This document shows positions 59,301-64,000 of a stretch of 64,000 nucleotides of DNA, piece by piece; positions within the stretch are counted from its first letter, which is position 1; each line of letters begins with the position of its first letter. The stretch spans positions 18,810,175 through 18,874,174 of the forward strand of contig BSYO01000006.1 in NCBI GenBank assembly GCA_033239525.1. Direction: 5' to 3'. Both the position numbers and the translations under genes were made by a program. Source of the stretch: Nepenthes gracilis. Its lineage: Eukaryota; Streptophyta; Magnoliopsida; Caryophyllales; Nepenthaceae. The notes below the pieces were generated by a model. The model did no database searches. It saw only the letters and a list, made by a program, of their open reading frames with translations, and had not been told where the DNA came from.

Positions 59301-60938
59301 CTCTATTCGCTGCTTTTTCTTTCAGACATGCTGCTCCCTATGGTCTGCTGGAGTCTTAGCAAGTCGAGTCGTAATCATGTTAACTACTCCTACCGCAACC
59401 TGATTCCTCAGAGGAGACGATTCCGGGCCTTCACTTTCCGCTGTGTTGGAGTTCTGGCCAGGGTTCTTAATGAACCTGGTAATGTGGCCTCTGCTGATCA
59501 GTTCTTCTATCTCCCTCTAAAGTATCTTACAGTTATCAGTGGAGTGTCTGGAAGATCAATGAAAATCACAATACTTGGCTGGATTCCCCCCTTCCCCCTT
59601 CTTAAGCGGCTTTGGCCACTTAAGGAATTTCTCACCTCAAATCTGCATGAGGACGTTTGCACGCGTGTTGGTCAAGGGCATTAGGCTGATTAGCCCATAG
59701 TCCTTGCACTCCGGCGGTCTAGTCCTACAGTGCTTTCGGTGGGAGTGATCATCGTCTCCGTACTTCCTCTTTCCTACAGCCGGGAATGTTCAGTCTGTTC
59801 GGGATGCTTAGCCTCGTTGGCCTCTTCTACCGCCGCGTAGGCCCTGGTGATAGATTCCACTTCCCAAAAAGTTTACGGATTCTTATATGCTAGGCGTCTA
59901 AAAAATCTCCATATGTCAGTGCGGAGATGAAACTGCCCAATTTCATCTCCTTCGTGAGCATGGGGATCCATCTAACTTCTATTACGAGGTGATCCAAAAA
60001 TTTTTGTGGATTCTCCCCGTGCCTCTATTTGATATGCGATAGGTGCCAGGGCTGCTTCTCCTCTCGGCAACTGGAGGCAAATTGTGATAGGAAGAGGTCA
60101 GCTAGATCTTTGAAGCTTCGGATTGAATCTGAAGGGAGGTGATGGAACTAGATGCGCACGTCTCCCTTTAAAGTAAGCAGAAAGCAGTGGCACATGGTCG
60201 CGTCCTCCAACCCTTATAGACCCAAATGGGTGCAAAAATGAGTAAGGTGATCAACGAGATCAGTGCTCCCATCGTACGAGTCTAAGGTTGGCATTTTAAA
60301 TTTTACGAGCATGGGACAGCCTAAGATTTTCGCTATGAAAGGAGATCCGTCCAGGTCTTTCGCGCTCTCGCCGCAGTCCCAGATTTTCCCTTGTCCTGGA
60401 TCCACTTGAGCTGCGCTGCCTAATTTTTTGAGTTGAGAAATGTTCTCAACTCTGTCTTCCCTCTAAAGCGATCAGCAACCGGCCAGCTACTACCACTAGT
60501 GGATCTGATGGCCCAGGTGGCGCGCTCTTTGTCCTGGGGATTCATTTTCGCTCGAGTATATCAGGGTTCCTTTGCTTCGGACTTTCTTTCGGAGTTAAGT
60601 CACCTAAACGCTCCTCAGGCCTTAGTCGACTTTGCCCCTGTGAAGATTTCGATGTCGGAACGATGGCCAACATTCTGGATTTTCTAGCCGGTCTCTTCTT
60701 CCTTTGGCCTCCTCTTATAGAGGCCGGCACGGGGGTGCTACTGGCAAAGCCCCTTGCCGTGCGTGCTCCTGGTGGGAGCAAAGTATTTGAAGCATCTTGT
60801 TTGTGATTTGCATGTGCTCCACCAGTTTTGAAAAAAGGTCACAGGCACCCCGTTGACCAGAGTACCAGCAACATAATCCTGGTCGAGTGAGGTCATGTCT
60901 CTGGCGGGCTTACTAGCCTGTGCCCTCGTGATCACCAT
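59300..60938 (-). pseudogene. Tat gag, decayed
   Basis: Begins at the ATG 60938 with MVITRAQASKPARDM, a typical Tat gag start. 60405-60214 has PMLVKFKMPTLDSYDGSTD and LVDHLTHFCTHLGL, the conserved gag core. Downstream blocks include LLTLKGDVRI near 60170 and a knuckle-like KYCDFHRSSRHSTDNC near 59550. Frameshifts and stops occur throughout. Confidence 0.75.
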
Positions 60939-61014
60939 TTCAGTTGGTGATATGAAATTTTTGATGGTGACGCTGAGGAAAGTATCTGAGCAAAGTGGTA
61001 GGCTTTTAGTAAGG

Positions 61015-61114
61015 NNNNNNNNNNNNNNNNNNNNNNNNNNNNNNNNNNNNNNNNNNNNNNNNNNNNNNNNNNNNNNNNNNNNNNNNNNNNNNNNNNNNNN
61101 NNNNNNNNNNNNNN
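61015..61114. other. Assembly gap, 100 N
   Basis: Exactly 100 undetermined bases, the usual placeholder for a gap of unknown size. It lies 77 bp upstream of the gag start of the Tat element, where the primer-binding site and 5' LTR are expected. Confidence 1.
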
Positions 61115-61544
61115 TAAATAAATCAATTATTTTATCAAAAATATTTAAAAAATGGAGGAATATTTCTCTAATATCATTAGAAATCTAAGCTAAAATAGGA
61201 AATATTAAATAGAATTGATGTAATATTTTAGTATTTTAAGTTAGATATTTTGAATTAAAATTTATAAAAGTTACTAATTATAAAATTAAATTTTATAAAT
61301 ATGCTTTTCTAAAACTGTTAATATATAGTCGGATTTAGGCTGATTTTTTGAATGATCAAGGGATTTATAAAAGTATAAACTTTCGAGTGGCAAAATAATA
61401 ATTTAAATTTAACCAATAACTTTTAACTATTAATTATCAATTAAGGAAATTCTCTTAATTATAGGTATTATATTTTAGCATAATTTAAATATAGTATTCA
61501 AATTAATAAAAAAGTAAAAATTTAGGGAGCCATTCATATTAAAT
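61115..61544. other. AT-rich region without features
   Basis: No gene or repeat recognised. Its composition differs sharply from the sequence left of the gap. Confidence 0.6.
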
Positions 61545-64000
61545 TATAACATCCCAAAATAACAACAATAATACAAAATCATAATCGTAATTATAAGAAG
61601 AAGAAAGTCGTACCTGATTCCCCTCTCGGTTTCCCTAACCCAATTCTCCAACCAACTCCACCTTCTTCCTCTCGGTTGCCCGCAACGATTTTCCTAAACA
61701 ACTCCCTCCCTTAACCTAATTTTTCCTATTTGAATCCACCACTAACCGCTCTCCATCATCTGTCTCTTTTTATTTCTGCTAAAACTGTGAGGAGAGAGAG
61801 GCAGAAAGAGAGCAACAGTGGTGGTCAGTTGGTGACAGGGAGACCAACCGATTCAATTCCGAAAGAGAAAGAGAGAAGAAGAGGGAGCGGAGAGAGAAGC
61901 CCTAAATCCTTGGATACACCTGATAAATTCTTCCTTCTTGAATTTGGCCATTACTGCGAGTTCTCAATTTCAGCCATTACTGCGAGTAGCTGGAGGTTGC
62001 CGAAATTCCGCTGGAGCTGCCATCTTGCTGAGTTTTGGTGGAGCTCAAAATCGAGGCAAATGAATTCCTCATTTCGTATGCATTTTGTCATCTTGCAAGT
62101 GTGCTCTCCTTTAATTTTCTACCTTCTTTTGTTTTAATGGATTCATCTGACTCCCACATCTACCTGTTGGGATTTAGGGTCACTCCGTGTGGGAAGAAAG
62201 CCGAAGTGGTATCCGGAATGGAAGTAGATAGGCTGAAGTGGTGTTCACTTGGTCGGAATGAATAAAGGCCGAAGTGGTACACTTAGCCAAAGAGGTATTA
62301 AGTGTCAAGGATTTTGCATAACGGACAAGGACTATGATAATGGACGATGACTTTGATAGAAGGATGAGAGTGATAGTTGAAAATATCAGCTATTGGCCAA
62401 GGACGTTAAGTTGTGGCCGAGGACGTGGAGCAAAAGTCTGAGGACTTTTGTCAACACCTGAGAACTCTAATTGAAAAGGTGGTCACCTATAATGTCTGTA
62501 TAAACAGCTTTTTAGAAAGGAAAAGTTGACTCTCAGAGTTGATAGCTAATTGGTTGAATGAGTCAACTCTTCCAAACAAAATGACACTTTATAGAATTGG
62601 TAATAATTTGCAGATTTGGTGGTAGGTTGCAGAATGGTGGCAGGCTTTGCGCGCACGCAACCTGCTTACTAAGTAGACGGCTGCCCGGTCAATTTGTATA
62701 TGTACATATATATATACATGCTGAACATGTGGAGTGTAGCTTGAGTAGAGAGCAGTGTAGAGAGGTAAAGAGAAGTGAGAAAAAGAAAAACAAAAGAGAG
62801 AACACAAGGAGTAGCCTATTTGTTCTTGTATTTTGCTCTTATTTTTATTCTCAACTCTCCAAAGATTTGTGTAGCCAAAGGGTTTGCGTAGCCAACATAC
62901 GTGGTAAAATTATTTGTTAACTAAGTGTCTCGTGATTTTTTTCTCATTTTAAAAGAGGGTTTTTCACGTACAAATTGTGTATATTCTTTTTCTTTCTCAT
63001 TACTTTGTAGTGTGTGTTTGTGTGGCTATTATCCTTATTCTCTCAGTTTTGTCCGACTGACTGGCTTACTCTTCCCCAGCACTATCACCCGTTTGTTGTT
63101 ATTGAAGGGATAATTGGTGGAGTTTAGAGAATGTATATCTAAACTTACCATTTTTTATGTGGGTGGTTGCTATCTTACTGTCACTCTGTTTTGATCACCA
63201 TGTAATGAGCTGCTGTGTCTTCTTGAATTGGTAGTTTGAAAGAGAATTTTGGTTAAGGTTGAAAGAATAGATGATGGGATATTCTATATCTCCATATGCC
63301 TTGTTGGTTTTGGGTGTATTGATTATTTTTTGATTCAATTACAGGACGGCAAAGCATGTTTATGCACTGTGATGGAAGTTCAGTTGTCCAGCTGCTGATT
63401 TCTTCATGAACCGGCTGAGTGAGATGCAATTGTGGTTATTATAGTTCTATAAATTTACAATTTAAAATATATGTTGGAATGCATTATATATGAATCATGG
63501 AAACCAAATCGACTGTTGATGCGCTACATGATTAGGGGATCAAGAGTGATATTTACCACCATTGCTTTCTTGTTAATCTTGCTGTATTGGTTATCTATCA
63601 AAAAAACAGTTGTTGTGCTATTTAAAGTAGTGCGTGGGCAGCGCTAGAACGGAGCCAGTGCGCTGGGTCAGTTTTATGTAAGTTTCAGAATTATGGCAGA
63701 AATTTTGTATTTTATATTGGTTGATGGTAAACCTGAAATTTTATGATTTAAATGCTATATATGTATTTTAAATCTCATTGTCTGATTTAATGGTTTTGAT
63801 CTCGATTTTTGCATTGCAATAACCAACACACAATCGGCGCTAGAGGTCAGCCCGTGCCCTGAATCGGTTGTGGAATTGTAATAGAATTTTGGTGCATTCT
63901 GTTATAAAAGGTAGAGTTATAATTAAATGCTTTAAAAGTTATTTTATATTTGGATCGTATGGATTGGTTATGGTAAGTTAATTCTTTGATTTTGTGCTGT
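61545..64000 (+). mobile_element. Gypsy-type LTR, continuing past the window, with nested copia solo LTR
   Basis: Begins near TATAACATCCCAAAATAAC, a mutated form of the usual TGTAACATCCC start. It runs through an AT-rich part, a purine-rich GAGAGAGAAGCCCTAAATCC segment near 61890, and sequence typical of long gypsy LTRs. It is interrupted at 62165-63081. The right end is not reached. The open frame 61730-62137 is most likely accidental. Confidence 0.5.
62165..63081 (+). mobile_element. Solo LTR of the Tork-like copia family
   Basis: 917 bp, from TGTTGGGATTTAGGGTCACTCCGTGTGGG to TTCCCCAGCA. It follows the order of the LTRs at 17598 and 25152: 'gtgtatat' TATA area, 'cacgta.aaattgtgt' and the 'gactgact' end. 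TSD is CTACC (62160-62164) and CTATC (63082-63086), one mismatch. No internal sequence is present. Confidence 0.85.

Larger units (their letters stand above)
53280..60938 (-). mobile_element. Decayed Tat-lineage Ty3/gypsy element, minus strand, with antisense ORF
   Basis: Minus-strand order: gag (60938-59300), protease (59280-58600), RT remnant and RNase H (58560-57780), archaeal-type RNase H (57640-57230), integrase (57060-56000). Downstream of integrase a plus-strand ORF occupies 53280-55225. Tat elements are known to carry extra ORFs, some antisense, between pol and the 3' LTR. The 5' LTR would lie beyond 60940 and is lost in or next to the N gap. Confidence 0.8.

Noticed and set aside
61730..62137. 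135-residue ORF on the plus strand
   Set aside because: Lies in the purine-rich part of a gypsy-type LTR and has no protein-like pattern.
63340..63420. Similarity of 'tgcactgtgatgg' to the last exon region at 43840
   Set aside because: Only about 14 bases match, in the 3' UTR of one and an LTR-like context of the other; too short to indicate a duplicated gene.

Overview
The window looks like nuclear DNA of a flowering plant, most likely a eudicot tree or shrub. It is AT-rich, has two spliced host genes with typical plant introns, and is otherwise filled by plant retrotransposons: Ty1/copia, Ty3/gypsy chromovirus, Ty3/gypsy Tat lineage and a LINE. No bacterial gene, operon, CRISPR array, tRNA or rRNA was recognised. 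The species cannot be named from the sequence alone.

Host genes. (1) An intact five-exon F-box/leucine-rich-repeat gene on the minus strand (CDS 2563-4968, 229 residues) strongly resembles, from memory, Arabidopsis At5g67140. GGCCCA-type promoter motifs lie upstream of it. (2) A six-exon gene on the plus strand (CDS 34840-43830, 210 residues) encodes an isolated second RecA-like (helicase C) domain related to eIF4A but without the ATPase half. Its 6.2-kb fourth intron carries a truncated Tat-lineage retrotransposon, and a solo LTR ends 225 bp before its start codon.

Layout. 1-6.8 kb: intergenic DNA and the F-box gene. 6.8-7.8 kb: solo LTR with target-site duplication (TSD). 7.8-10.6 kb: intergenic DNA, an (AAT)n microsatellite and a 94-bp tandem duplication. 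10.6-26.2 kb: a decayed minus-strand chromovirus that was invaded at least twice, by a 2.1-kb gypsy solo LTR (12718-14797) in its reverse transcriptase and by a full-length Tork-like copia element (17598-26006, TSD TTCTC). That copia element was itself hit by a 2.7-kb gypsy solo LTR (21648-24330, TSD GCACC). 26.2-29.6 kb: a minus-strand LINE insertion with a 16-bp TSD that has ORF1 but no recognisable ORF2. 29.7-33.5 kb: a 1.8-kb tandem duplication carrying two copies of an LTR. 33.7-34.6 kb: an inverted solo LTR (TSD CAAAA). 34.8-43.8 kb: the helicase-C-like gene. 43.8-48.3 kb: AT-rich DNA with LTR relics. 48.3-52.4 kb: a decayed minus-strand copia element. 52.7-61 kb: a decayed minus-strand Tat-lineage element whose 3' part carries an antisense ORF of the 'putative gypsy type transposon' family. 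61015-61114: a 100-N assembly gap. 61.5-64 kb: a gypsy-type LTR with a nested solo LTR of the copia family seen at 17.6 kb.

All transposon polyproteins are broken. Three of the four reverse transcriptases in which the active-site motif can be read have lost an aspartate (YxDD to YxND or YINN). The best-supported results are the two host gene models and the nested insertion order, which is fixed by TSDs. The most interesting objects are the stand-alone RecA2 gene, the antisense ORF with its own promoter-like region, the ORF1-only LINE, and the tandem duplication with its unequal LTR copies.
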